From assembly GCF_014905555.1 (NCBI RefSeq), contig NZ_BNGS01000014.1, forward strand, positions 62,001 to 126,000: a stretch of DNA of 64,000 nucleotides, read 5' to 3'. Source of the DNA: Streptomyces sp. Y2F8-2. GTDB taxonomy: Bacteria > Actinomycetota > Actinomycetes > Streptomycetales > Streptomycetaceae. Below, in pieces: positions 33,502 through 41,094 of the stretch; position 1 is the stretch's first letter; each line of letters begins with the position of its first letter. A program made the position numbers and the translations under genes. Under the pieces are notes generated by a model. That model had not been told where the DNA came from, did no database searches, and was given only the letters and a program-made list of their open reading frames with translations.

Positions 33502-33532
33502 CCCCGTACCGCGCCCCGCCCTGGCGCAACGC

Positions 33533-34292
33533 TTACCATGGCGAGCCCGCCGCAGTCAGCGGGCGCGGTTCCACCACTCCCGTAGCATTCAGCGCCAGCA
33601 CCTTCTTCTCCAGAGCCTTGGCCGCCGTGCCGCTCTCGGTGACGGCCCAGCAGACATGAAGATCCGCCCAAGCCAGCGCGGCCTTGCCCCACTCGGTCGC
33701 CCGCCTGGGCTGCCCGCCCTCAACCTCCGCCAGCCGGGTCGACCCTCTGCTGGTTCGGCCGCGCCCGCACCAACCCCTGCCCCTTGCCGCCCTTCACGGT
33801 GCTGTACCGAAAGGTCTGCCCGTTCTCGTCTAGCTGGTGCAGCCAGTCCAGGGTGTCTTGAGTGGGCGGATCGATCCGGTCGTTCGGGGCCGGCATCAGC
33901 CGACCGAGGTACTGGTTCAGCCGGTCCACCAGGTGCGCGATCACGTGGGACCTCGTCAAGAAGTTGTCGAGCTCGTCGGGCGGCACCGACACTCCGTCTC
34001 GGCGCAGACACACCGCAGCGGACCGGATGTTCCACTTCAAGGCGAGTTCGATGGCGTGCCGGTACTGGTAGTAGATCGGCACGGGCAGAGCGTTGTTCGT
34101 GCCGGTCCGGATCCAGTGGCTCGCCAGGATGGCACCCGCCTCCAGGTAACCGAGGGCCAGGTCGAGATCGTCCTCGTGGGCACCTCCGAGAACAGCGATG
34201 CTGTTCCACTCCGACCGGCGCGGAGGCAGCCGGGTCAAATCAAGCGGGTCATCCCCCGCGGCGTCCACATCATCCACAAGCGCATCGTCCAT
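33533..34292 (-). pseudogene. Hypothetical protein gene with probable frameshift
   Basis: The first part, from the ATG at 34292, encodes about 190 residues (NSIAVLGGAHEDDLDLALGY; PVPIYYQYRHAIELALKWNI) and stops at 33720. A continuation with coding-type third positions lies in another frame to a TAA at 33533 (EWGKAALAWADLHVCWAVTE; KALEKKVLALNATGVVEPRP). Joining them needs one frame change near 33740-33760 and gives roughly 250 residues. The helical YYQYRHAIELALKW segment is reminiscent of HEPN-like proteins, but I do not recognise the family. A sequencing error or real decay would look the same here. Confidence 0.55.
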
Positions 34293-34346
34293 GGAGCCAT
34301 GGTGATGGCCCGACCACCCGACGCGCCCGGCGTTTTCGACCTCTGT

Positions 34347-34373
34347 GGCCGCCCCGCGAGACGCGGGGCGGCC
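34347..34373 (-). terminator. Strong GC hairpin terminator
   Basis: A perfect 12-bp stem, GGCCGCCCCGCG (34347-34358) with CGCGGGGCGGCC (34362-34373), with an AGA loop. It lies 19 bases past the stop of the minus-strand gene at 34392. Confidence 0.8.
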
Positions 34374-34391
34374 CGAGTTGACCGTCCGCCG

Positions 34392-35531
34392 TCACCGGAG
34401 GATGGACAACAGTTCCTGAAGTACCGCGTTGAGACGGGCCGGCTCCGGGAGGTCGTTCATGCCGATGACCGGCACGTTGGCGCTGATGGGCCGGTGCATT
34501 ACGTCGTCGGCGATGTCCTTGAAGGCCGCGAGCCTCTGGGCGTGCGCCTTGTCAGTCCGTTTCACGGCGAACGTGTGCTGGGCCGTCACCTGCTTGAAGT
34601 CCTTGTGTCCGAAGACCGGCGGGATGTGGTCCAGGACGGCCCGGATCAGGGCAGCGCAGGCATAGGGGTTGCCGGTCGTGTAGTTGTCGTTCAGTTCCCG
34701 GCACAGGGCTAGGAGCTTGTGGTGCTTCCACGTGCTCTTCTGGCCTGCTTCCTCCAGTTCGTCTAGGAGGACGAGGTCGATGTACGGTCCGCGCTCGGCG
34801 ACGGACTGGGCCTGGTCCGGCGCATCGGCGTGCGTGAGTACAGCGACGTCACTGTTCCGCGCCTTCACGTGCAAGACGTTTGAAGGCAGGAATTGGATGA
34901 CATTCGCCTCGACGATCTCGCAAGTCTTGTCCACGTACTCTTCCACGGTCGTCACACCGCGGAACTTCAGCACGCTCCGCGTGATGTCCAACTCCCAGGA
35001 GCTGTCATTGAAAGTGACCATGCGATTGGTGCTGATGGCCGGCTCGTATGCCAACAGGCCGGACAGTACCTGGATGAAACAGGGCTTGAGGTACGGCATC
35101 GCGTCCGCCAGTTCGCGGGAGCGCAGCTTGGCGCGGGTGACCTCGCTGGGTGAGACCGGCTTGTCGGCGTGCAGCTTGATCATGTGGTTCAGGACGCGGA
35201 CGAACGGATCGCCGACCACCATCCGCATCTCGGGCAGCACGAGGGAGGCGGCGACGGTCAGCCGTACCACGTCCTCCTCGCCGATCGGCGAGCGCATCGC
35301 GGTGGTGTAGCCGTACCCGGCGGCGAACGGGGCGCCTGGACCCTCCCCGACGCGTGGCAGAAGTTGGAGGAGATCGTCGACGTCCACGTTGTACCGGTCG
35401 AAGTGGTGCTGAACATTACCCCACAGCGGCCACTCGCCCGTCGCAAGCCAAGGCCCGGCAATTACGGTGAGGAAGTTGCTGATCTCGGCCCGCCGCTCGG
35501 CCGTGAGGACATCAGGAGAGAGGGTGCTCAA
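34392..35531 (-). CDS. Hypothetical protein, possible HEPN-like or defence protein
   Basis: A 379-residue protein I cannot assign. No signal peptide or membrane helix. The C-terminal third is distinctive: LCRELNDNYTTGNPYACAAL and IRAVLDHIPPVFGH, then KRTDKAHAQRLAAFKDIADD and VMHRPISANVPVIGMNDLPE. The ordered helical pattern with RxLNDNY and a later DDVMHRP is reminiscent of HEPN/abortive-infection C-terminal domains; this is an impression, not a match. It has its own terminator and sits in the non-biosynthetic part of the island, where defence and maintenance genes are common. A paralogue remnant lies at 33440. Confidence 0.7.
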   Translation of the reverse strand: MSTLSPDVLTAERRAEISNFLTVIAGPWLATGEWPLWGNVQHHFDRYNVDVDDLLQLLPRVGEGPGAPFAAGYGYTTAMRSPIGEEDVVRLTVAASLVLPEMRMVVGDPFVRVLNHMIKLHADKPVSPSEVTRAKLRSRELADAMPYLKPCFIQVLSGLLAYEPAISTNRMVTFNDSSWELDITRSVLKFRGVTTVEEYVDKTCEIVEANVIQFLPSNVLHVKARNSDVAVLTHADAPDQAQSVAERGPYIDLVLLDELEEAGQKSTWKHHKLLALCRELNDNYTTGNPYACAALIRAVLDHIPPVFGHKDFKQVTAQHTFAVKRTDKAHAQRLAAFKDIADDVMHRPISANVPVIGMNDLPEPARLNAVLQELLSILR

Positions 35532-35637
35532 GGAAACCTCTTGATGCTAAGAGAGGGAGCGGGAAGGCTCGGGCCGTTGCCGCCGTCCGACGGATCGTCA
35601 AGCCGCCTATCGTACCGGGCGCCTGCTCTGTCAGCCC

Positions 35638-35657
35638 CGTATAATTTCCGTTATACG
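35638..35657. promoter_or_regulatory. Inverted repeat overlapping a TATAAT box
   Basis: CGTATAA (35638-35644), six bases, TTATACG (35651-35657). A perfect TATAAT on the plus strand (35640-35645) lies within it, and TATAAC on the minus strand in the other arm. It lies between the divergent genes at 34392 (minus) and 35699 (plus) and could be a shared promoter/operator. Confidence 0.5.
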
Positions 35658-35698
35658 AGGCTGCCTCGCTGAGCGGCCCAGTGAGGGGAATACGCCCG

Positions 35699-36037
35699 AT
35701 GGCCATCATCATGCCCACTGCCGACGACGCCCAGGCGCTCTACGACTTCATCATGGAGCGCGCCAACGAGGAGTGGGCGGCCATCAACGGCGACGACACC
35801 CTGGACCCGGACGCCGCGGCCCGCTTCTACCGGATCTCAAACTCCAACAAGCTCGGGCTCGCGGGCCTCACCGCGTACATCGTCGACCTCCTCAAGCGAG
35901 GCGACGACAACGAGCAGGCCGCGCTCGCCTGGGACCACCTGACGGCCGCCGGCGAGGAGTGGAGGGAACACCCCGACTACCTCCCCCGCTGGGAGAACGC
36001 CAAGCGCGCGGAGATTCGTCGACAGCTCGCAGGCTGA
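35699..36037 (+). CDS. Small hypothetical protein of the island
   Basis: A 112-residue acidic, helical protein. The ATG at 35699 has GAGGGGA about 10 bases upstream; an in-frame GTG at 35681 would use that site as codons. It starts MAIIMPTADDAQALYDFIME, with NEEWAAINGDDTLDPDAAAR and AALAWDHLTAAGEEWREHPD later. No recognised domain. It is immediately followed by the recombinase remnant and shares its orientation, so it may be a former accessory gene of the element. Confidence 0.65.
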   Translation: MAIIMPTADDAQALYDFIMERANEEWAAINGDDTLDPDAAARFYRISNSNKLGLAGLTAYIVDLLKRGDDNEQAALAWDHLTAAGEEWREHPDYLPRWENAKRAEIRRQLAG

Positions 36038-36041
36038 CACC

Positions 36042-36626
36042 GTGGATGATGAGGTGGAGTTCGTCGACGCCGAGCTGGTCGACGAGGACGCCCTGCCGGC
36101 CGTGCTCGCCGATCCAGGCCGCGTCCTGGCAGGCGCGCTCGCCCGGCCGGTCCTCACGCAGCACACGGTGCTGCGCCCGGGGGAGCCCCGGGGGAGCTGC
36201 CCACCACACAGCGGCCGGCTACACCGCCGCCGACTTCTACGTCTCCGAGGAGACCGCCCGGGCCATCGACGAGCAGTCGAGGCCGGAGAGCACCGACAGT
36301 AACTACCGCTCCCAGCGCGGCATGTTCGAGCGCTGGTGCGCGGAGATGGGCCGGGTCGCCGTCCCGTGCACGACCGCGACGTACATCGAGTACATCGCCG
36401 CGCTCATCGCCCGAGGGAAGTACAGCCCGAACACCCTCAAGGCCCACAAGAGCGCGGCCGCTCCATTCAGCCCGAGGACGCCAAGCCGGGCACGGCCGTG
36501 GTCAACGGCCTGATCAAGGAGTACGCCAAGAGCTGGAACAAACGGAACCGGGTGAAGAAGGCGCCGGCCATCCCCGACGACAAGTTTCGTGCCATGGGGG
36601 GTGTCTCCCCTGTCCTGCTGTCCTGA
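36042..36626 (+). pseudogene. Truncated, frameshifted tyrosine recombinase (N-terminal part)
   Basis: The start MDDEVEFVDAELVDEDALPA runs in one frame to about 36185. The next part, AGYTAADFYVSEETARAIDE to ATYIEYIAALIARGKYSPNT (a core-binding, SAM-like integrase domain), is in a second frame. EDAKPGTAVVNGLIKEYAKS to PAIPDDKFRAM returns to the first frame. The catalytic domain with the RHRY residues is missing. Two frameshifts and a truncation mean it is dead. It is not the other part of the left integrase, which retains its own core region. Confidence 0.75.
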
Positions 36627-36966
36627 CCGTGCGTTGACCTGCGGGAACAGGCGGGACGGGCGGTAAGCCAGCTGTCCCGGCTGTCCCGCCCGCGATGTTT
36701 CAGCCAGCGGCAGAGCCGCTGAGAGAAAGGGCCTGCCGGCAGTCAGGGAGCGGCCTGGCCACTCGGTATGGAGCGCGCAGGGACAGCGGGACATACGGGA
36801 CGGCCCGTACACGGGCGCGAGAACAGGCCATGCACGGGCGCGGGCTATACGCGGGCGACGATTTACGTGCAATCAAAAACCAGGCGGCGGGAATTGGGGT
36901 TGAAGCTGCCTTACCAGCGGCTTTGCGTCGCCGCAGGCAACGGTTTCTGCGGCCCTTTCGCGGTTC
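36627..36966. other. Non-coding right-end region with GGGACA repeats
   Basis: No gene seen. GCTGTCCCG is directly repeated at 36671-36679 and 36680-36688. The complementary motif GGGACA recurs at 36780-36785 and 36788-36793 with a further GGGAC at 36797. These inverted clusters about 100 bases apart look like operators or replication iterons of the original element. A CGGGCTATACGCGGGC copy is at 36841-36856. Confidence 0.5.
36841..36856 (+). repeat. CGGGCTATAC repeat, second copy
   Basis: Identical over 16 bases to 24150-24165. It lies about 110 bases left of the diverged ectD-tail copy, as the copy at 37111 does for the perfect one. Confidence 0.5.
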
Positions 36967-37101
36967 GGCGTCAACATATCGCCATTCCCACGGAGCAACG
37001 TCTTCATCGTGTTCAACAGCGTCGACAACCCCGCGGTCGAGCCGTTCGCGGCGCCGGTACGCCGACCGGAGTTCATCGGCGCCCGGGACTTCACCCCCGT
37101 G
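36967..37101. repeat. Diverged second copy of the ectD 3' end
   Basis: Aligns without gaps to ectD 23824-23958 with 21 mismatches in 135 bases by my count (about 84 %). In the EctD frame it reads PFPRSNVFIVFNSVDNPAVE and continues to RRPEFIGARDFTPVR, with most differences at third positions. It is therefore a piece of a genuine ectD from a related species, not a degenerating copy of the local gene. Confidence 0.8.
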
Positions 37102-37110
37102 AGGCCAGCG

Positions 37111-37126
37111 CGGGCTATACACGGGC
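37111..37126 (+). repeat. CGGGCTATAC repeat, third copy
   Basis: CGGGCTATACACGGGC, one mismatch from the other two copies. The 110 bases that follow resemble those after the 36841 copy (GCGGGAA...GCGGCTT blocks), so the whole right-end unit is duplicated. Confidence 0.5.
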
Positions 37127-37235
37127 CAGCGGGCGACGCCGACCAGCAGAAGGGAAGCGGGAACCCAGGCCGAAGCCGCCTGACCTGCGGCTTAGCGCGC
37201 GGGGGCTCCACCGTGAGCCGTGCACGGCACGGTGC

Positions 37236-37361
37236 CAACATCACCCCGTTCCCGCGCAGCAACGTGTTCATCGTGTTCAACAGCGTGGAGAACGCGGCGG
37301 TGGAGCCCTTCGCGGCTCCGGTCCGGCGTCCCGAGTTCATCGGGGCGCGGGACTTCACCCC
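37236..37361. repeat. Right attachment-like repeat (attR)
   Basis: Perfect 126-bp copy of ectD 23829-23954. After it the sequence reads GGTGAGGTGA, still encoding Val-Arg-stop, which is probably the original ectD end before integration. Confidence 0.85.
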
Positions 37362-37521
37362 GGTGAGGTGAGCCGGAGCCCGGCCGGGGGTCCGGGGGTC
37401 GCCTCCGGAGATCACGGCATCGGGGCGCGGGACTTCACCCCGGTGAGGTGAGCCGGAGCCCGGCCGGGGGTGCGGGGGCGCCCCCGGAGATCACAGCATC
37501 GGGGCGCCGGACTTCGCCCCC
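37338..37521 (+). repeat. Tandem 80-bp repeats at the island right edge
   Basis: The unit beginning CATCGGGGCGCGGGACTTCA starts at 37338 (inside attR), 37418 and 37497, periods of 80 and 79; the third copy is partial and diverged. Each of the first two units includes 24 bases of the ectD tail followed by the same downstream chromosome sequence. Up to the next gene at 37581 nothing else is seen. Confidence 0.75.
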
Positions 37522-37580
37522 CCGTGAAGTGACCGCCGGGTGCCTGGACCCTTCGTGCGAGGGGCTCCAGGCGCCGGGGG

Positions 37581-38630
37581 TCAGTCGGACAGCACGTCCA
37601 GCAGGCGATCGACGTCGGCGGGCGTGTTGTAGAGGTGGAAGGCCGCCCGCAGGTTGCCCGCGCGGTTCGAGACCTCGACCCCCGCCCGGCTCAACTCGCC
37701 CTGCCGGTGGCCGAGTCCGGGCACGGACACGATCGGTGAGCCCGGTGCGGGGACCGGTTCGTGGCCGAGTGCGCCGAGGCCCTTGAGGAACCGGTCGGCG
37801 AGGGCGAGGTCGTGGGCCCGTACCCGCGCCACACCCACCTCCTCCAGCAGCTCCAGGGAGCGGCGGGCGCCCGCGTACGAGAACAGTGCCGGGCTCTCGT
37901 CGAACCTCCGTGCGGACCGGGCGAGTTCGGCGACCGGTCCGTAGCAGCTGTCCCAGGGCTCCTCCCCCGCGACCCAGCCGGCGAAGAGCGGGGGGAGGGA
38001 GCCCAGGTCCTCCGGGACCACGAGGAAGGCCACGCCGCGCGGGCAGAAGAGCCACTTGAAGGCGACGGCGGCGACATAGTCGTACGCGTCCGCGTCGAGG
38101 TCCAGCCAGCCGACGGCCTGGGACGCGTCCACATACGTACGGGCGCCGTGCTCCCGGGCCGCCGCGCCGATGGCGGACAGGTCGGCGATCCGGCCGTCGG
38201 CGGACTGCGCCGCGCTGACCGCGACGAGCGCGGTGCCGGGCCGTACGGACTCGGCGATCCGCTCCAGCGGCACGGTGCGGACCCTCAGGTCGCGACGCAT
38301 GTGGAAGGGGTTCACCACCGAGCTGAAGTCGCCCTCGGCGGTGACGACTTCGGCTCCCTCGGGCAGTGAGGCGGCGATCAGCCCGGTGTAGACGGCGACC
38401 GAGGCCCCCGCCGCCACCCGGCGGTCGGGAACCCCGGTCAGCCGGGCGAAGGAGGCGCGTGCGGCCTCCACGTCGGCGAACATGTCGGTGGGCTGCCCGA
38501 CGGCGGCCGACTCCACGGCGGTCCGCAGGGCCTCCACCGTGCGGGTCGGCAGCAACCCGGTGCTCGCGGTGTTCAGGTAGGTGTTCTTCGGGGCGAACTC
38601 GGCGCGGACGAGGGTCTCGAAGGTCTCCAT
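37581..38630 (-). CDS. Class V aminotransferase / cysteine-desulfurase-like protein
   Basis: A 349-residue fold-type I PLP enzyme of the isopenicillin-N-epimerase / kynureninase-like branch. The likely cofactor lysine is K192 in AAVAFKWLFCPRGVAFL, preceded by RTYVDASQAVGWLDLD. The N-terminal NTASTGLLPTRTVEAL is typical of this group. It is the first intact chromosomal gene right of the island and, with the island removed, is the convergent neighbour of ectD. Substrate unknown. Confidence 0.83.
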   Translation of the reverse strand: METFETLVRAEFAPKNTYLNTASTGLLPTRTVEALRTAVESAAVGQPTDMFADVEAARASFARLTGVPDRRVAAGASVAVYTGLIAASLPEGAEVVTAEGDFSSVVNPFHMRRDLRVRTVPLERIAESVRPGTALVAVSAAQSADGRIADLSAIGAAAREHGARTYVDASQAVGWLDLDADAYDYVAAVAFKWLFCPRGVAFLVVPEDLGSLPPLFAGWVAGEEPWDSCYGPVAELARSARRFDESPALFSYAGARRSLELLEEVGVARVRAHDLALADRFLKGLGALGHEPVPAPGSPIVSVPGLGHRQGELSRAGVEVSNRAGNLRAAFHLYNTPADVDRLLDVLSD

Positions 38631-38726
38631 GGGACCACTGTGCGGCCCGTGGAAGTCTCAGTCCATCGCCTGTTTGTGCGTGGTTCCATCAAGGAACCCT
38701 TATACATCCGTCTGACCTGCGGGTTC

Positions 38727-39443
38727 TCAGTGCTGCGGCACCGCGCAGCCATCCGGGCCGCAGGCGTCCGCGTCGCCCTCGTCGATCAGCCTGAGCGGCG
38801 AGCGTTCGCCCCAGGCCTGGGTCAGCGCCTGCGTGAAGACCTCCGCGGGCTGGGCGCCGGAGACGCCGTACTTCCGGTCGAGGACGAAGAAGGGGACACC
38901 GTTCGCACCCAGCTCGGCGGCCTCGCGCTCGTCGGCGCGCACGGCGTCGGCGTAGGCGGTGGGGTCGGCGAGGACCTTGCGGACGTCCTCGGCGGCGAGT
39001 CCGGCCTCCACGGCCAGCTCCACCAGCCGCTCGTCGCCCTCGGTGAACAGGGACCGTTCCTCGGCGAAGTTCGCCCGGTACAGGATCTGGATCAGCTCGT
39101 CCTGCCTGCCCTGCTCCTTGGCGAAGTGCAGCAGGCGGTGCATGTCGAAGGTGTTGCCGTGGTCGCGTCCCGTGGTGCGGTACTCGAGGCCCTCGGCGGC
39201 GGCCTGGGCGCCCAGGTTGTTCTCACCGGCCTGGGCCTGCGCCTCGCTCATCCCGTACTTCTTGGCGAGCATCGTGAGGACCGGCTGCACGTCGTCCTTG
39301 GCGCGGTGCGGGTCCAGCTCGAAGGAGCGGTGCACCACCTCGACCTCGTCCCGGTGCGGGAAGGCCTGGAGCGCCTTCTCGAAGCGGGCTTTTCCGACAT
39401 AGCACCAGGGGCAGGCGATGTCGGACCAGATCTCCACGCGCAT
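38727..39443 (-). CDS. DsbA-family oxidoreductase (FrnE-like)
   Basis: A 238-residue thioredoxin-fold protein without signal peptide, hence cytosolic. Active-site motif CPWC is at residues 12-15 (EIWSDIACPWCYVGKARFEK), and the cis-Pro loop is GANGVPFFVLDRKYGVSGAQ. The all-alpha insertion (NTFDMHRLLHFAKEQGRQDE) is typical of FrnE/2-hydroxychromene-isomerase relatives. The start at 39443 gives the standard N terminus. The tail ends in DACGPDGCAVPQH with two extra cysteines. Role probably disulfide exchange or oxidative stress. Confidence 0.9.
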   Translation of the reverse strand: MRVEIWSDIACPWCYVGKARFEKALQAFPHRDEVEVVHRSFELDPHRAKDDVQPVLTMLAKKYGMSEAQAQAGENNLGAQAAAEGLEYRTTGRDHGNTFDMHRLLHFAKEQGRQDELIQILYRANFAEERSLFTEGDERLVELAVEAGLAAEDVRKVLADPTAYADAVRADEREAAELGANGVPFFVLDRKYGVSGAQPAEVFTQALTQAWGERSPLRLIDEGDADACGPDGCAVPQH

Positions 39444-39519
39444 GTCTTCGGCTTCTCTCCAGGTCGTACGGGTACGGAGCCTCCCTCCGCAGGCTGTGTG
39501 AACGTTCAAGCGCTCCGTT

Positions 39520-40032
39520 TCATTCCCCCGCGACACCGGGGACGGCGTACCGGAGGTGGACGTGGTGGTCGCCCTCGGCGGGCGGGTTCTCGAGGTCGGG
39601 GACCCAGCCGTGGCGGGCGTAGAAGACCTGGGCGCGCCGGTTGTCCGCGTGCACGTCGAGGACGGCCGTCCGCATGCCGTCGGCCTGCCACTCCTCCACG
39701 CAGGCCGCGTGGAGTTGCGAGCCGATGCCGCGGCGCCAGTGACCGGGGTCGACGTGGAACTGGAAGAGCTTGACCGTGTCGGCGGGGGCTCCCTCGGGGG
39801 TGCGGAAGGAGGCGACGCCGACGAGGTGCCCGTGTTCGACGACGCACAGCACATGTCCGTCAGGCCGTTGGATGGCGGCCCGCCAGGCGGCGAGCCAGTC
39901 GGTGCCGTCCTGCGGCAGCCCCTCGGGGTAGTACGTCGCCCTGGCCCGCACGTGCAGATCGGCCACGGCCGGCGCCTCGGCGGGCAGGGCGGTGCGGATC
40001 ACCCGGCTTCCGGTCACACGCTCTTGGATCAT
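39520..40032 (-). CDS. GNAT-family N-acetyltransferase
   Basis: A 170-residue acetyltransferase. The acetyl-CoA binding region reads FQFHVDPGHWRRGIGSQLHA (Q/RxxGxG/A loop as RRGIGS), followed by LDVHADNRRAQVFYARHGW. The ATG at 40032 overlaps the upstream regulator's TGA (ATGA), so both are co-transcribed and the enzyme may be the regulated function. Substrate unknown. Confidence 0.87.
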   Translation of the reverse strand: MIQERVTGSRVIRTALPAEAPAVADLHVRARATYYPEGLPQDGTDWLAAWRAAIQRPDGHVLCVVEHGHLVGVASFRTPEGAPADTVKLFQFHVDPGHWRRGIGSQLHAACVEEWQADGMRTAVLDVHADNRRAQVFYARHGWVPDLENPPAEGDHHVHLRYAVPGVAGE

Positions 40033-41024
40033 GCAACGGAGGACGTGGCAGCGGCCGGGGCGGTTCCGAGGCGGCTGAACTGGGCGCGGTAGGCGCTCGG
40101 CGTCAGGCCCGTCCGGCGGACGAGATGAGCGCGCAGCGAGTCGGCGGTGCCGAGGCCCGAGGCCTGGGCGATCCGGTCCATGGGCAGAGTGGTCGTCTCC
40201 AGCAGTTCCTTGGCCCGCTCGATGCGCTGGTGGAGCAGCCACTGCAGTGGGCTGACCCCGCTCTCGGCGTGGAAGCGGCGGGTGAGGGTGCGCACGCTGA
40301 CGCCCGCGTGCCGGGCCAGGTCGGTGAGTGTGAGCGGCTTGTCGAGGTTGCGCATGGCCCAGCCGCGGGTGTCGGAACAGGCGTTGCCCCGTTCGGGTGG
40401 CAGCGGCGTCTGGGTGAACTGGGTCTGGCCGCCGGGGCGCACGGGGGCGACCAGGGCCAGCCGGGCGACCCGGTTGGCGACGGCGGCGCCGTAGTCGGTG
40501 CGGATGATGTGCAGGCACAGGTCGATTCCGGCGGCGTATCCGGACGACGTCACGACCTGGCCGTCCTGGACGTACAGAACGTCTCCCTTGAGGTCCACCT
40601 CCGGGTACCGCCTGCGCAGTTCATCGGCGTGCTCCCAGTACGTCGTGGCGCGGCGGCCCGCGAGCAGGCCCGCCTCGGCCAGCAGGAAGGCACCGGTGCA
40701 GATGGAGGCGATGCGCTTGTTCGCGGCGGCCGCCTCGCGCAGGGCGGCCACGACCCGCGCGTCCGGCGCGTGAGCCGACCCGGTGCCCGCGACCACCACC
40801 GTGTCAGCCTCTCGTAGGGCCTCGAGGCCGTGACGCACGTACAGGTCAAGGCCGCCGGTGGTGGGGACGGGACCGGGCTCCGGGGCGCAGATGACCACCT
40901 CGTAGCCCGGGCGTCCGTCGACCTCGGTCCTCGTGAACAGCAGCTCGGGGATGGCAAGGTTGAACATCGAGACCGGGGACGCCGCGATGACGGCGACTCG
41001 GCGGACCCCTCGCTCCTCGGCCAT
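40029..41024 (-). CDS. GlxA-type AraC-family regulator (DJ-1/PfpI + AraC HTH)
   Basis: A 331-residue regulator. Residues 1 to about 190 form a DJ-1/PfpI-like domain, with the nucleophile elbow IASICTGAFLLAEAGLL. The C-terminal AraC DNA-binding domain has LTLTDLARHAGVSVRTLTRR and MDRIAQASGLGTADSLRAHL. The start is the ATG at 41024; longer in-frame starts run into the divergent MFS gene. Divergent spacing of only 70 bases to the MFS transporter suggests it controls that gene. Confidence 0.9.
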   Translation of the reverse strand: MAEERGVRRVAVIAASPVSMFNLAIPELLFTRTEVDGRPGYEVVICAPEPGPVPTTGGLDLYVRHGLEALREADTVVVAGTGSAHAPDARVVAALREAAAANKRIASICTGAFLLAEAGLLAGRRATTYWEHADELRRRYPEVDLKGDVLYVQDGQVVTSSGYAAGIDLCLHIIRTDYGAAVANRVARLALVAPVRPGGQTQFTQTPLPPERGNACSDTRGWAMRNLDKPLTLTDLARHAGVSVRTLTRRFHAESGVSPLQWLLHQRIERAKELLETTTLPMDRIAQASGLGTADSLRAHLVRRTGLTPSAYRAQFSRLGTAPAAATSSVA

Positions 41025-41094
41025 GGCCAAAACCTCCGGACGTCTGGCATTCGGGCCACTACTGTACGTCGCCGGAGATCCGCACAGTGAAAAC

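Larger units (their letters stand above)
23829..37361. mobile_element. Genomic island integrated in the 3' end of ectD
   Basis: A 13.4-kb segment bounded by a 126-bp perfect direct repeat of the ectD 3' end. It carries a decayed tyrosine recombinase reading toward the left end, a truncated recombinase near the right end, and cargo whose codon usage is visibly less GC-biased than the flanks. Outside it, ectABCD and the aminotransferase at 37581 would be direct neighbours. The integrases look dead, so the island is probably immobile unless a related integrase acts in trans. No replication or transfer genes were recognised. Confidence 0.85.

Noticed and set aside
36967..37371. Extra copies of an ectD-like gene
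   Set aside because: Only the last ~45 codons are present in both places, with no iron-binding region, so they are attachment-site copies rather than genes.
37338..37521. CRISPR array
   Set aside because: Units are adjacent 79-80-bp tandem copies of attachment and flank sequence without unique spacers.
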